Assembly (NCBI GenBank): GCA_026390775.1
Contig: JAPLFF010000007.1
Span: forward strand, 248,001 to 312,000
Origin: Ignavibacteriales bacterium
GTDB taxonomy: Bacteria; Bacteroidota; Ignavibacteria; Ignavibacteriales; Melioribacteraceae
Length of the DNA stretch: 64,000 bases
Direction: 5' to 3'
Both the position numbers and the translations under genes were made by a program. Positions 16,295 through 25,686 of the stretch are shown piece by piece. The number at the start of each line of letters is the position of its first letter. Within the stretch, counting starts at the first letter, position 1. Under the pieces are notes generated by a model, which saw only the letters and a program-made list of their open reading frames with translations, did no database searches and was not told where the DNA came from.

Positions 16295-18172
16295 TTAGTT
16301 GATACTTTTTACCGTGTTGCCGCCTTTTTCTAATGCTTTATTAAGTGCAAGTTCGGCATTAGTTAAGATCTCTTGAACATCGGTTTTGTTTGTTGTTGAA
16401 GCAACTCCGATCGAAACAGTAAATGTTGTTTGCTTAGAAACTATAGCAATCGGTTTGCGGGCAATTTTAATTCGTAATTTTTCTGCCCATAGAAAAACAT
16501 CTTTCGGTGACATATTGAAAAAATATACTGCAAAAACTTTTTGACTTAATCGCCCGATTAAATTTAACGGTGTCATTTCATCTTTAATAATCTGAGAAAT
16601 CACACGTACAATTTTAGGGAAAGGGTCGCTTTCAAATAATGAATCTTGTTCTAAAAAATCATCAATTTTGATCATCGCAATTGCACCTTGAATTCCTAAT
16701 TCTTTACTGCGAACAAGATCAACGGTAAACCGCTCGAGGAACGAATCATAATTCAAAGTTTTTGTTTCTGCATCAACAGAAAGCAAACTTTTTAGAACAG
16801 TTATGGTTGAATACGAATGAAGTATAAAAGCAAATATCTTAGTCGCATTCTTGATAAAAGTGACTTCATTATTTGAATAAACATTTTTTTTCAAACTTTC
16901 GAAACACAGAACTCCAAAGTTTTGCTCATCATAAACTAAAGGAATTGCTAAGAAAGAACCATCGAAACTAACATCTTCACTTTTTGCAAAGCGAGGAATT
17001 TCTGAAATTGAAGTATCATCAATCTTAACAGGAGTTGCACTTAATATAGCTCTTCCAACCAAAGTTCCCGCAAGATCAATTTCTAAATTTTCACCGACAT
17101 ACTTTAACGAAGTTTTATTAATGATCTTCGAAGTTTTAAATTTTTGTTCCGACGTATAATAAGAAACAAAAGTAAAAGAATCCCAATCCATTAAACCTTG
17201 AACTGCATTTTCAATAGTTTTATGAAGATCGGATTCCGATTCAATTTTTTTATCGTGACTCAACATATTGAGCAGAGTATTTAATCTCAGCTCTGCTTGT
17301 GATTCGGAAAATTTTTCTTCGAATAATGTTATTATAATCGAAATAACACGGACAATTCTACCAAGTGCATAAACTTGTTCAATACCAAATGCATCATTTA
17401 CTTTAGAATCGAGAACAAGAATACCGGTTAATGATTTACCATAAAACAATGGCACACCGACAAAACTCTTAATTCCTTGTGGGGCGCTGTAATATCTTAT
17501 CACATCAATTTCGGCATTTGAAGAAATGTCGGTCAATAATTCCGGTTCTTCTTTTTGTACAATCTTTCCGAGTATATCATCTTCAAGATCAAATTTTTGT
17601 TGTGTGATTTGAGATGAGCTGGTTACATAACGTTCAAGCGTTAATCGTTTTCTGTTTTTATTGTACCAGAAAAAAGCCGCGGTGTGAGCCATGAAAGAAT
17701 CTTTAACTACACTTAAGATTTTTTCAAGAACAAAACCGAATTGTTCGTCATGATTAACATCTTCCGGAAGTTGTTCGTGAACAATCCTTTCAAAATTTTG
17801 TTTGAAGTCAGGCGGTTTAAAAAGATCTTTATTGCCGCGGTTAATCCCCGAAGCAAAATTATCAGCTGTAATTACTTCAATATTTTTTGTAGGAGAAATT
17901 ATTTTGAAATCTTCACCGGCATCTGTCTCATATCGGTCATTCTCATTTGTATTATCTTCTTCAAAAAGATCTGATTGCAAATCAATATCATTATCAATTG
18001 CATTACTTTTCATGGAATCGCGCAAGAAAATAATGAAGCCGGCATAAACAATAAGAATAACACCGGAAATCATTTTGAGGGTTAAATCATCTGTAAAAAA
18101 TGGAATGACTACAAGGATTGGAATAAATATGAAAATGAAAATTCTCTTTCTGATTTTTTCTGTAATTCCCAT
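16295..18172 (-). CDS. Membrane protein with two GAF domains and a degenerate GGDEF domain
   Basis: 625 residues. Two membrane helices occupy about residues 10-50, followed by a charged linker, a first GAF-like domain (roughly 145-285), a second GAF-like domain (roughly 300-460) and a C-terminal GGDEF-fold domain (roughly 470-620). In the latter the signature loop, expected as GR-x-GGDEF-A, reads GRLSQKVFAV, so the catalytic acidic residues are lost and diguanylate cyclase activity is unlikely; the fold is still clear from TFTVSIGVAS and NAELALNKALEKGGN. It may act as a membrane-linked sensor or scaffold. ATG with AAGAAGGG before it. Confidence 0.85.
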   Translation of the reverse strand: MGITEKIRKRIFIFIFIPILVVIPFFTDDLTLKMISGVILIVYAGFIIFLRDSMKSNAIDNDIDLQSDLFEEDNTNENDRYETDAGEDFKIISPTKNIEVITADNFASGINRGNKDLFKPPDFKQNFERIVHEQLPEDVNHDEQFGFVLEKILSVVKDSFMAHTAAFFWYNKNRKRLTLERYVTSSSQITQQKFDLEDDILGKIVQKEEPELLTDISSNAEIDVIRYYSAPQGIKSFVGVPLFYGKSLTGILVLDSKVNDAFGIEQVYALGRIVRVISIIITLFEEKFSESQAELRLNTLLNMLSHDKKIESESDLHKTIENAVQGLMDWDSFTFVSYYTSEQKFKTSKIINKTSLKYVGENLEIDLAGTLVGRAILSATPVKIDDTSISEIPRFAKSEDVSFDGSFLAIPLVYDEQNFGVLCFESLKKNVYSNNEVTFIKNATKIFAFILHSYSTITVLKSLLSVDAETKTLNYDSFLERFTVDLVRSKELGIQGAIAMIKIDDFLEQDSLFESDPFPKIVRVISQIIKDEMTPLNLIGRLSQKVFAVYFFNMSPKDVFLWAEKLRIKIARKPIAIVSKQTTFTVSIGVASTTNKTDVQEILTNAELALNKALEKGGNTVKSIN

Positions 18173-18211
18173 CCGCCCTTCTTAAGATCTTGTGAAAGAA
18201 ATATGTTCTAA

Positions 18212-18240
18212 ATTATTATTCCTTACAACTTTACATTCAA
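18212..18240 (-). promoter_or_regulatory. Candidate promoter for the GAF/GGDEF-deoB unit
   Basis: Minus strand TTGAAT (18240-18235), 17-bp spacer, AATAAT (18217-18212; TAATAA with a 16-bp spacer), about 40 bp before the ATG. Motif match only. Confidence 0.4.
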
Positions 18241-18264
18241 TAATAAGAAAGATTTAAGAGATTT

Positions 18265-18846
18265 TCATATAAGGAATAGTGAGGTAAGCAACTTTACAAC
18301 TTCTTTTTTGCCAGTACCTTTTATCGTGGAATAGAAAAGCATATTCTCGCCGTATATGAGTTCAGGGAAAAATTTTTTGATTTGCTTTCGTGCTGAAGCA
18401 AGTTCGGATTGTTTTAGTTTATCAGATTTGTTAAGAATAACAAAATACGGTATTCTCTGTTTGTGCAGGAATTCATTTAGTTCAATATCCAACTGCATTG
18501 GGTCGTGGCGACTGTCAATTATATGAACAGCAAGATCAATATTTTTATTAAGTGAAAAATATTTTTCCAGCAAAAGCTGCCAAGCGTCCCGTTCACTTTT
18601 TGAAACTCTTGCATAACCAAATCCAGGCAAGTCAACTAAAAAAAATTTGTTTTCTACCAAATAGTAATTGATGGAACGTGTTTTACCAGGATGAGATGAA
18701 GTCTTGGCTAATTTTGTATTAAACAAGGAATTTATAAATGAAGATTTTCCCACGTTTGAACGACCGCAAAGAACAACCGTTGGTAAATTTCGTTTCGGTA
18801 ATTCGATCAGATTATAAACCGGTTTTATGAATTCTATTTTTTTCAT
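18265..18846 (-). CDS. engB: Ribosome biogenesis GTPase EngB/YsxC
   Basis: 193 residues, the standard length of this TRAFAC GTPase needed for 50S subunit maturation. G1 reads GRSNVGKSS, G2 lies in KTSSHPGKTRSIN, G3 is DLPGFG and G4 is NKSD. The family-typical YARVSKSE follows G3. Its ATG is only 6 bp from the terminator hairpin that ends the ribosomal supercluster, so it must be expressed by read-through or by a promoter embedded in that hairpin region; functionally it fits with the ribosomal genes upstream. Confidence 0.95.
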   Translation of the reverse strand: MKKIEFIKPVYNLIELPKRNLPTVVLCGRSNVGKSSFINSLFNTKLAKTSSHPGKTRSINYYLVENKFFLVDLPGFGYARVSKSERDAWQLLLEKYFSLNKNIDLAVHIIDSRHDPMQLDIELNEFLHKQRIPYFVILNKSDKLKQSELASARKQIKKFFPELIYGENMLFYSTIKGTGKKEVVKLLTSLFLI

Positions 18847-18852
18847 AGAAAC

Positions 18853-18883
18853 AAAAAAGAGTAACCGAAGCCGATTACTCTTT
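18853..18883 (-). terminator. Intrinsic terminator of the ribosomal supercluster
   Basis: On the minus strand AAAGAGTAA (18883-18875), a 10-nt loop containing CTTC, TTACTCTTT (18864-18856) and then three more T, giving a run of six. It lies 27 bp after the rplQ stop and ends the transcript that begins near 49.97 kb. Confidence 0.88.
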
Positions 18884-18909
18884 CCAAAAATAATTTATGA
18901 TTTATTTTA

Positions 18910-19482
18910 TCAACTGCCTTTTTTCTGCGGAGTTTTAGTCGTCTTAATTTTTTTCTCTTTTACGCCGGGTTTTTCTTTGGGTGATTTTTCTTTTTTGGAT
19001 TTTGGAGCTGTTTTCTTTTTCGGTTTCTCAGCTTTCTTCTCTTCAGTTTTAGTTTCTTCTACTTTAGTATCTGTTGGCTTCTCTTCATCTTTAGTTTTCT
19101 TTGGTGTTTTTGGTTTTACTATTCCGCTAAAATCAACTAATTCAATAATTGCCATTTCAGCGCCATCGCCTTTTCTTCGTCCTAAACGAACAACGCGAGT
19201 GTACCCGCCTGCTCTATCACCAATTTTAGAAATAATGTCTGAAAATAATCCCGACACAATTTCTCTATCGTTAATTTGTGCGGAGACATATCTTCTTGTA
19301 TGAACAGAATCTATTTTTGCTTTTGTGATTAGAGGTTCAACAAAACCGCGCAGTTCCTTTGCTTTTGCTGTAGTAGTTGTAATCTTTTTATGCTTTAATA
19401 AAGATGCAGCTAATGATCTCAATAATGCAAGTCTGTGACTTGCTGTTCTGCCTAATTTTCTACCTTTAACTCTATGTCTCAT
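18910..19482 (-). CDS. rplQ: 50S ribosomal protein L17 with long charged C-terminal tail
   Basis: The first ~118 residues are L17 (MRHRVKGRKLGRTASHR, RRYVSAQI, GYTRVVRLGRRKGDGAEMAIIEL), which lines the peptide exit region of the large subunit. Residues about 119-190 form a low-complexity Lys/Glu/Pro/Thr tail that ordinary L17 (about 120-130 residues) lacks; similar tails are known from Bacteroidota. Last gene of the alpha operon, 20 bp after rpoA, followed by a terminator. Confidence 0.95.
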   Translation of the reverse strand: MRHRVKGRKLGRTASHRLALLRSLAASLLKHKKITTTTAKAKELRGFVEPLITKAKIDSVHTRRYVSAQINDREIVSGLFSDIISKIGDRAGGYTRVVRLGRRKGDGAEMAIIELVDFSGIVKPKTPKKTKDEEKPTDTKVEETKTEEKKAEKPKKKTAPKSKKEKSPKEKPGVKEKKIKTTKTPQKKGS

Positions 19483-19502
19483 TCTTTAACCTTCTGGAAA
19501 TA

Positions 19503-20498
19503 CTAGTTGTTTTCTGGTTTATCTTTTATATACTTGTCAACATCCATACCGAACTCAAGTCCGTAATTTTCAACGATCTCGATCAACTCAGCCAAAGATT
19601 TTCTTCCGAAATTTCTAAACTTAAGCATCTCGCTTTCATCTCTCTTAACAAGGTCGGATAAGTTCTTGATGTTTGCAGCTTTTAAGCAATTATGTGAACG
19701 GACACTCAACTCAAGATCGTCTACACCTGTTAAAAGAATCTTTTTGATTCTTTCTGCTTCAGCATCTTTTTCATTTTCAACTTTTTCTTCTTCTGGTTCA
19801 GCATCAAAATTGATGAACATTTGAATATGATCTTTCAAAATTTTTGCAGAACAAGAAAGAGCTTCTTCCGGTGTTACTGATCCGTCAGTGTGAATATCAA
19901 TCGATAATTTTTCAAAATCATTTCTTTCACCGATACGTACATTCTCAATATTGTAATGAACATTAACTATTGGTGTAAATATAGAATCAATCGGAATTGT
20001 TCCGATAGTCATTTCCGGAATTTTCTGCTCATTGGAAGGAACATATCCTTTTCCAATTCCGAACTTTAATTCCATATTCAACTTTGCATCAGAGTTTAAG
20101 CGAGCAATGTGAAGCTCCGGGTTCAATATTTCAATATCCGGACAAGCTTTTTGAATATCTCCCGCTCTAAATTCTTTTGAACCGTTAAAAGAAATTTCAC
20201 AACCGGTAACTTTCTTATTAACAATTCTCATTCTTACTTTTTTCAAATTAAGAATAAGTTCTGTAACGTCTTCAACTACACCGGGAACTGTTGAAAACTC
20301 GTGTAAAACTCCCTCAATCTTAATAGCAGTAACTGCAGCTCCGGTAAGGGATGATAACAACACTCTTCTTAAAGCATTGCCTAATGTAACTCCAAATCCT
20401 CTCTCAAGAGGTTGGATCATAAATCTTCCAAAATTTTCTTTACTTGAAGATTCATCGAGTACGACACCATCGGGCATCTTTATGAATGGATAACTCAT
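19503..20498 (-). CDS. rpoA: DNA-directed RNA polymerase subunit alpha
   Basis: 331 residues. The N-terminal assembly domain (to about 235) carries PLERGFGVTLGNALRRVLLSSL, the alpha dimer signature. The C-terminal domain (about 255-325) has the helix-hairpin-helix LSVRSHNCLKAANIKNL and FGRKSLAEL used for UP-element DNA and activator contact. Seeds polymerase assembly with beta and beta-prime, both encoded upstream in the same supercluster. Lies between rpsD and rplQ in the standard alpha-operon order. Confidence 0.97.
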   Translation of the reverse strand: MSYPFIKMPDGVVLDESSSKENFGRFMIQPLERGFGVTLGNALRRVLLSSLTGAAVTAIKIEGVLHEFSTVPGVVEDVTELILNLKKVRMRIVNKKVTGCEISFNGSKEFRAGDIQKACPDIEILNPELHIARLNSDAKLNMELKFGIGKGYVPSNEQKIPEMTIGTIPIDSIFTPIVNVHYNIENVRIGERNDFEKLSIDIHTDGSVTPEEALSCSAKILKDHIQMFINFDAEPEEEKVENEKDAEAERIKKILLTGVDDLELSVRSHNCLKAANIKNLSDLVKRDESEMLKFRNFGRKSLAELIEIVENYGLEFGMDVDKYIKDKPENN

Positions 20499-20523
20499 TT
20501 AGTATCCTCTTTATAATTTTAAA

Positions 20524-21150
20524 TTACTTAGAATACAACTCTACTATTAGCTGTTCGTTTGCATTCAATGGAATATCTTCTCTTTCAGGAATATTTAAGA
20601 ATGTACCTGAGAGAGTAGCTTTATCTACGGATAACCAACTGTAAACGTTGTCTTTTGTTCTTCTTAAGGAATTGTGAATAGCATCAAGCTTTTTACTTTT
20701 TTCTCTTACAGAAATTACATCGCCGGAAGAAAGTGAGAATGAAGGAATATTAACAATTTGCCCATTAACGGTAAAGTGTCTGTGAAGAACTAATTGTCGG
20801 GCAGATTTTCTTGAAGGTGCAAACCCAAGACGGAAAATGGTATTATCCAATCTCTTTTCTAAAAGTTTAATTAAGTTACCGCCGGTAACACCTTTTTGAC
20901 GAATTGCATTATCAAAATAATTATGGAATTGAGTTTCCTGCAATCCATAAATTCTTTTTACTTTCTGTTTTTCTCGAAGTTGAACGCCGTATTCCGAAAA
21001 TTTTGTTCTTCGTGTTAAGCCGTGTTGCCCCGGTGCATAATTCTTCTGTTCCAACGGACATTTTTCGGATAAGCACTTAGATCCTTTTAAAAATAATTTT
21101 GTCTTTTCCCTTCTGCATAATCTGCAACTCGGGCCAGTGTATCTTGCCAT
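20524..21150 (-). CDS. rpsD: 30S ribosomal protein S4, zinc-binding form
   Basis: 208 residues. The N-terminus has four cysteines, C9, C12, C26 and C31 (CRLC..KCLSEKC), so this is the zinc-binding (C+) version of S4. The S4 RNA-binding domain follows ([25 protein letters not shown]). S4 nucleates 30S assembly on the 5' domain of 16S rRNA and in many bacteria represses the alpha operon; the operon position here, between rpsK and rpoA, is the classical one. Confidence 0.97.
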   Translation of the reverse strand: MARYTGPSCRLCRREKTKLFLKGSKCLSEKCPLEQKNYAPGQHGLTRRTKFSEYGVQLREKQKVKRIYGLQETQFHNYFDNAIRQKGVTGGNLIKLLEKRLDNTIFRLGFAPSRKSARQLVLHRHFTVNGQIVNIPSFSLSSGDVISVREKSKKLDAIHNSLRRTKDNVYSWLSVDKATLSGTFLNIPEREDIPLNANEQLIVELYSK

Positions 21151-21166
21151 CTAAAGTTTCTCCTGA

Positions 21167-21553
21167 TTAAACTCTTCTGCGTTTTGGTGGTCTGCAACCG
21201 TTATGAGGAATTGGCGTTTGATCTTTGATTGATAGAATATCCAATCCTGCTGTATTTAATGCTCTAATTGCTGCTTCTCTTCCAGAACCGGGACCTTTAA
21301 CAAGCACATCAATTTTTCTTAGACCCAAAGCATGCGCTTCTTTACCGGCAGCTTCTGCGGTAACTTGTGCAGCAAATGGAGTATTTTTTCTTGAACCCTT
21401 AAAACCGTTTTTACCGGCTGAAGACCAAGAAATAGTATTTCCATAAATATCGGTAATCGTAACTATCACGTTGTTGAAAGTGGCTTTAATATGTGCAACG
21501 CCAACCGCATCAACATGAACTTTCTTTTTAGTCTTTTTAACTACTTTTGCCAA
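21167..21553 (-). CDS. rpsK: 30S ribosomal protein S11
   Basis: 128 residues with the S11 core [20 protein letters not shown], the conserved [20 protein letters not shown] and the C-terminal [19 protein letters not shown]11 sits on the 30S platform near the mRNA exit. ATG start; 27 bp after rpsM, 16 bp before rpsD. Confidence 0.97.
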   Translation of the reverse strand: MAKVVKKTKKKVHVDAVGVAHIKATFNNVIVTITDIYGNTISWSSAGKNGFKGSRKNTPFAAQVTAEAAGKEAHALGLRKIDVLVKGPGSGREAAIRALNTAGLDILSIKDQTPIPHNGCRPPKRRRV

Positions 21554-21580
21554 TTTAACTCCTCAATAAAAAATAATTAA

Positions 21581-21964
21581 TTACTTCTTAGCCGGTGTTT
21601 TCTTTTTGCCGGCAACTGTTTTACGTTTTCCTTTACGTGTTCTTGAGTTGGTTCTTGTACGTTGTCCGCGAACAGGTAAACTTCTTCTGTGACGGAGACC
21701 GCGATATGAACCAATATCCATTAATCGTTTAATATTCTGTTGAACTTCACTTCTTAATGAACCTTCAACTTTATAATCAGCAGTCATTACAGAACGAATC
21801 TTTGCAATTTCTTCTTCTGTTAATTCACTAACTTTTTTATTCGGATTAACATTCGCTCTTGTAAGAATTTCCATTGCCGATTTATCACCGATACCGAAAA
21901 TGTAGGTAAGGCCGATGAAAGCTTTTTTATTTTTTGGTAAATCAATACCTGCTAAACGAGCCAA
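21581..21964 (-). CDS. rpsM: 30S ribosomal protein S13
   Basis: 127 residues. [25 protein letters not shown] at the start and [24 protein letters not shown] near the end are diagnostic; a basic Lys-rich tail completes it. S13 lies in the 30S head and contacts the 50S subunit and P-site tRNA. Initiation is at TTG (not ATG), backed by a strong AGGAGG ribosome-binding site about 9 bp upstream. Confidence 0.97.
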   Translation of the reverse strand: MARLAGIDLPKNKKAFIGLTYIFGIGDKSAMEILTRANVNPNKKVSELTEEEIAKIRSVMTADYKVEGSLRSEVQQNIKRLMDIGSYRGLRHRRSLPVRGQRTRTNSRTRKGKRKTVAGKKKTPAKK

Positions 21965-21982
21965 ATCTATAACCTCCTAAGT

Positions 21983-22096
21983 TTAACCTTGTCTCTGTTT
22001 ATGTTTAGGGTTTTTACAAATAACTCTAACAACCCCTTTTCTTTTAATTATCTTACAGTTCTCACAAATCTTGCGAACTGATGAGCGAACCTTCAT
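21983..22096 (-). CDS. rpmJ: 50S ribosomal protein L36, zinc-binding
   Basis: 37 residues, found by translating the gap between infA and rpsM. The protein begins [14 protein letters not shown] and continues to a basic end; C11, C14, C27 and H32 form the zinc ribbon of the C+ form of L36. Located where rpmJ is expected, 10 bp after infA and 18 bp before rpsM. It is one of the smallest large-subunit proteins. Confidence 0.97.
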   Translation of the reverse strand: MKVRSSVRKICENCKIIKRKGVVRVICKNPKHKQRQG

Positions 22097-22106
22097 TTCA
22101 ACTCCG

Positions 22107-22325
22107 TTATTTATATCTGTATGTAATTCTACCTTTATTCAAATCGTATGGTGAAAGTTCGATTGCAACTTTATCACCGACCAAAATTTTTATGAAATGC
22201 ATTCTCATTTTACCGGAAATATGAGCAAGTATTTCATGACCGTTATCGAGGCGGACTTTAAAATGTGCATTAGGCAAAGTTTCAGTAACTATTCCGTCAA
22301 CCTTTATCGGTCCTTGTTTAGCCAT
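22107..22325 (-). CDS. infA: Translation initiation factor IF-1
   Basis: 72 residues, the universal OB-fold factor that occupies the 30S A site during initiation. Hallmarks: EGIV-type start here [40 protein letters not shown] and the end [16 protein letters not shown], 3 bp after map. Order map-infA-rpmJ-rpsM is the usual junction of spc and alpha operons in many non-gamma bacteria. Confidence 0.97.
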   Translation of the reverse strand: MAKQGPIKVDGIVTETLPNAHFKVRLDNGHEILAHISGKMRMHFIKILVGDKVAIELSPYDLNKGRITYRYK

Positions 22326-22328
22326 TTA

Positions 22329-23090
22329 TCAGCACTTTGTTAATATTTCTGGTTTACCATCAATTATTAAAACAGTATGTTCAAAATGTGCAGAAGGTTT
22401 TCCGTCTGCAGTTAAAACTGTCCAACCATCTTCAGCAACAATAACTTTATAAGATCCCATATTAACCATCGGTTCAAGAGCCAGTGTCATACCATTCTTT
22501 ATTAAAGGTCCGTTTCCTTTTTTTCCGTAGTTGGAAATTTGCGGATCTTCATGAAGATGTTTACCAACTCCGTGACCGCATAGATCTCGTACTACCGAGA
22601 ATCCGTTTTCTTCAACAAGTGTTTGAACAGTACTGGAATAATCACCAAGTCTGTTTCCTTCTCTCAATTGTTCAATACCTAAGTACAATGATTTTTCAGT
22701 TACATCCATCAATTTTTGTTTCTCATTGGAAATATTTCCAACTGCAACCGAAAGAGCCGCATCTCCAAAGTATTTATTCTTTTCAACACCAACATCAATC
22801 GAAAGAATTTCACCTTCTTTTAGAACTCTGTTGCCGGGAATCCCGTGAACAACCTCGTCATCAATTGAAGAACAAATAGAACCGGGAAAATCAAAAGAAC
22901 CTGCTTGAGAATATCCTTTGAATGCCGGTCTCCCATTATTACTTAAAATATAATCTTCAGCAATCTTATCCAGTTCAATAGTCGCTATGCCCGGTTTAAC
23001 ATAACTCTTCACTAATTGTAGAACTTCAGCAACTATAAAACAGCTTTCACGAATTAAATCAATTTCTTTTTTACTTTTTATTAGAATCAC
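22329..23090 (-). CDS. map: Methionine aminopeptidase, type I
   Basis: 253 residues; removes the initiator Met from nascent chains. The pita-bread metalloenzyme ligands are visible: Asp in LSIDVGV, Asp in GDAALSVAV, His in GHGVGKHLHEDP, Glu in LALEPMV and Glu in FEHTVLI. No N-terminal zinc-finger or extension, so type Ia. Start is GTG at 23090, 12 bp after secY. Co-location with secY and infA is conserved in many phyla. Confidence 0.95.
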   Translation of the reverse strand: MILIKSKKEIDLIRESCFIVAEVLQLVKSYVKPGIATIELDKIAEDYILSNNGRPAFKGYSQAGSFDFPGSICSSIDDEVVHGIPGNRVLKEGEILSIDVGVEKNKYFGDAALSVAVGNISNEKQKLMDVTEKSLYLGIEQLREGNRLGDYSSTVQTLVEENGFSVVRDLCGHGVGKHLHEDPQISNYGKKGNGPLIKNGMTLALEPMVNMGSYKVIVAEDGWTVLTADGKPSAHFEHTVLIIDGKPEILTKC

Positions 23091-23102
23091 ATTAAAACTT
23101 AA

Positions 23103-24443
23103 TTAGAATCTTCTTCCCTTCATTTTTCCGGATTTCATAAATCCATCGTAATGCCTCATCAACAAATGAGATTCAATTTGCTGTAACGTATCAAGTGCAA
23201 CACCAACAATAATAAGCAAACTTGTTCCGCCAAAGAATGAAGCAAAACTACCGCTAACACCAAATTTTGAGATGAACGCCGGAAGAATTGCAATGATTGC
23301 CAGAAAGAATGATCCGGGCAATGTAATCTTTGTTAAAATATTATCTATAAAATCTGCAGTTTGTTTTCCTGGTCTTATACCGGGGATAAATCCGCCCTGC
23401 TTTTTCATATTCTCTGCAACGTCCTGCGGGTTGAATGCAATTGCTGTATAGAAATATGTAAAGAAGATAATCATCAACGCATAGATAACTGAATATGTTA
23501 CGGACTGATAATGAAAATAATTTGCTAACGTACCTATAAATTCACTATTAGGGAAAAATGAAAATAAAGTACTTGGAATAAACATAATTGACTGAGCAAA
23601 AATAATCGGCATAACTCCGGCTGTGTTAACTCTCAATGGGATGTATTGAGTAACTCCGCCGTAAACTTTTCTTCCGACAACTCTTTTAGCATATTGAACT
23701 GGAATTCGCCTGGTTCCTTGAGTAACAAGTACAACACCTGCAATAATCAACACCATCAAAGAAATAATAACAACTTCAATAACTAAATTACGTTGCCCGG
23801 CAGCTATTAATCTATATTCATCAAGTAAAGCAAAAGGAAATCTGTTAATAATGCCAATAAAAATTATTAAGGAGATTCCGTTACCAATTCCTTTTTCAGT
23901 GATCTGTTCACCCATCCACATAATGAACATTGTGCCGGCGACTAAAATAGCTATTGTAGAAAAACTCCATAACACTCCACGAACTGCTTCTGGTACAATT
24001 GATCCGCCTGAAGGAACACTAATATTTAACAAATGAATTGTTACTCCCCATGCTTGCATAGCAGATATCAGTACAGTTCCGTATCGTGTTAGCTGAGTTA
24101 ATTTTTTTCTTCCTTCTTCGCCTTCTCTCTGCAATTTTTGAAAATATGGAATTACAGCACCAGCGATCTGCAAAATGATTGAAGCAGAAATGTAGGGCAT
24201 AATTCCAAGCGCAAGAATTGCAGCATTTGAAAATGCACCGCCTACAAATAAATCGTACAGACCGAATAAATTATCTGAAGTTTTATTTTGCGTTGCGGCA
24301 TGAAGCAATGTAGTATCAATGCCCGGTAATGTAATATGCGTACCGATTCTAACGATTACAAGCAGAGCAAGTGTGTAAAGAATCCTCTGACGCAATTCAT
24401 GAATCTTAAAAATATTCCGGAATGTTTCTTGAATTTTTGCCAT
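23103..24443 (-). CDS. secY: Preprotein translocase subunit SecY
   Basis: 446 residues with ten membrane segments, the pore-forming subunit of the Sec translocon. The N-terminus (LRQRILYTLALLVIVRIGTHI) and the conserved loops GIGNGISLIIF and RVVGRKVYGG match. ATG overlaps the rplO stop by 1 bp (TAATG). SecE, its partner, is encoded far upstream in the same supercluster. Confidence 0.97.
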   Translation of the reverse strand: MAKIQETFRNIFKIHELRQRILYTLALLVIVRIGTHITLPGIDTTLLHAATQNKTSDNLFGLYDLFVGGAFSNAAILALGIMPYISASIILQIAGAVIPYFQKLQREGEEGRKKLTQLTRYGTVLISAMQAWGVTIHLLNISVPSGGSIVPEAVRGVLWSFSTIAILVAGTMFIMWMGEQITEKGIGNGISLIIFIGIINRFPFALLDEYRLIAAGQRNLVIEVVIISLMVLIIAGVVLVTQGTRRIPVQYAKRVVGRKVYGGVTQYIPLRVNTAGVMPIIFAQSIMFIPSTLFSFFPNSEFIGTLANYFHYQSVTYSVIYALMIIFFTYFYTAIAFNPQDVAENMKKQGGFIPGIRPGKQTADFIDNILTKITLPGSFFLAIIAILPAFISKFGVSGSFASFFGGTSLLIIVGVALDTLQQIESHLLMRHYDGFMKSGKMKGRRF

Positions 24444-24907
24444 TAAAATTTAATCTCTTTAATAGTTCCACCGACAGATTCAATTTTTTCTTTTGCTGAG
24501 ACACTAAAAAAATGAGCTTCGATATTTAACTTTGCTTTTAGTTCTCCAAAGCCAAGAATTTTAAAAGGAGCTGCGGCTTTAGAAATTACTCCATTCTTAT
24601 ATAAAGAAACTGCGTTGATTACTCCATCCTGAATTTTTTTATCATCTACCAATTTTTGTAATCTTGCAAGATTAATAACTTGATTAACAATTTTGAACGG
24701 GCTGTGAAATCCTCTTTTAGGAATTCTTCTTTGAAGCGGCATCTGACCGCCTTCAAACCAAGCAGGAAATTTTGCACCGGAACGCGAACGCTGACCGTTT
24801 TCACCACGCGTAGCCGTACCTCCGTGCCCAGAACCTTCGCCTCGTCCTATTCTTTTAATTTTTTTATGAGAACCTTTTGCAGGTTTTAGATTACTTAGAA
24901 TATCCAT
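24443..24907 (-). CDS. rplO: 50S ribosomal protein L15
   Basis: 154 residues. Gly/Arg-rich N-terminal extension with KRIGRGEGSGHGGTATRGENGQ, then the globular domain with GGQMPLQRRIPKRGF. Late assembly protein of the large subunit. 8 bp after rpmD; stop overlaps the secY start. Confidence 0.96.
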   Translation of the reverse strand: MDILSNLKPAKGSHKKIKRIGRGEGSGHGGTATRGENGQRSRSGAKFPAWFEGGQMPLQRRIPKRGFHSPFKIVNQVINLARLQKLVDDKKIQDGVINAVSLYKNGVISKAAAPFKILGFGELKAKLNIEAHFFSVSAKEKIESVGGTIKEIKF

Positions 24908-24915
24908 TTATTCCT

Positions 24916-25104
24916 CTATGCTTCAATTTCTTCTACTTTAACAAGATGATGAACTTTTTTTACCATTCCTCTTATTTGAGGAGTATCATTGTGAACAACA
25001 AAATGATTAGGTCTGTTAAGACCTAATGCTTTAATCGTTAGCTTTTGTGGAACAGGTCTGTCAATAACACTTCCTACTTGAGTAATTTTTATTTTCTTTG
25101 CCAT
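24916..25104 (-). CDS. rpmD: 50S ribosomal protein L30
   Basis: 62 residues: [20 protein letters not shown], then [22 protein letters not shown], typical L30. I use the ATG at 25104: the longer frame would start at a TTG four codons upstream, which itself forms part of the TTGAGG ribosome-binding site. 12 bp after rpsE. L30 is absent from some lineages, so its presence is informative. Confidence 0.95.
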   Translation of the reverse strand: MAKKIKITQVGSVIDRPVPQKLTIKALGLNRPNHFVVHNDTPQIRGMVKKVHHLVKVEEIEA

Positions 25105-25116
25105 TATAATCCTCAA

Positions 25117-25629
25117 TTACAAATTGAATAACTCGGAAACTTTCAATCCGCGTTTACGAGCCATTGCTCTAGCATCAACAAGATTTAGCAAAGCATTTAA
25201 AGTTGCTTTTACTTGATTGTGCGGATTACTTGAACCGAGAGATTTTGTCAAAATATCTTGCACGCCTGCAGCTTCAAGAACAGCACGAACACCGCCGCCT
25301 GCTATTAATCCTGTACCGGGAGTAGCTGGTTTTAATAGAACCGAACCGGCTCCAAACTTGCCAATAATGGTATGAGGAATTGTTCCTTTTAATAGATGTA
25401 CACGGTAAACATTTTTCTTTGCATCATCTACGCCTTTCGAAATAGCATCGGTAACTTCGTTTGCTTTACCAAGACCAACGCCTACATGACCGTTTCCGTC
25501 TCCAACAACAACAATTGCATTAAAGCTGAATCTTCTACCGCCTTTAACAACTTTTGCAACTCTGTTAATGTGAACAATTTTTTCTTTTAAATTCTCAAGA
25601 CCGGATACTTTTTTGTACTTGAAATTCAA
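25117..25629 (-). CDS. rpsE: 30S ribosomal protein S5
   Basis: 170 residues. The double-stranded-RNA-binding N-domain is shown by [17 protein letters not shown] and [17 protein letters not shown]; the C-domain by [17 protein letters not shown]5 helps decoding accuracy and mRNA unwinding. Initiation at TTG with GGGAG upstream. Unusually, the previous gene on the transcript is a tRNA (57 bp away), not rplR, so the mRNA 5' of rpsE should be trimmed when the tRNA is excised. Confidence 0.96.
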   Translation of the reverse strand: MNFKYKKVSGLENLKEKIVHINRVAKVVKGGRRFSFNAIVVVGDGNGHVGVGLGKANEVTDAISKGVDDAKKNVYRVHLLKGTIPHTIIGKFGAGSVLLKPATPGTGLIAGGGVRAVLEAAGVQDILTKSLGSSNPHNQVKATLNALLNLVDARAMARKRGLKVSELFNL

Positions 25630-25686
25630 TTTTAACTCCCTTGTTTACAGACTTTATTAATCAACTTTTTTTTGAACCGTCTAACC

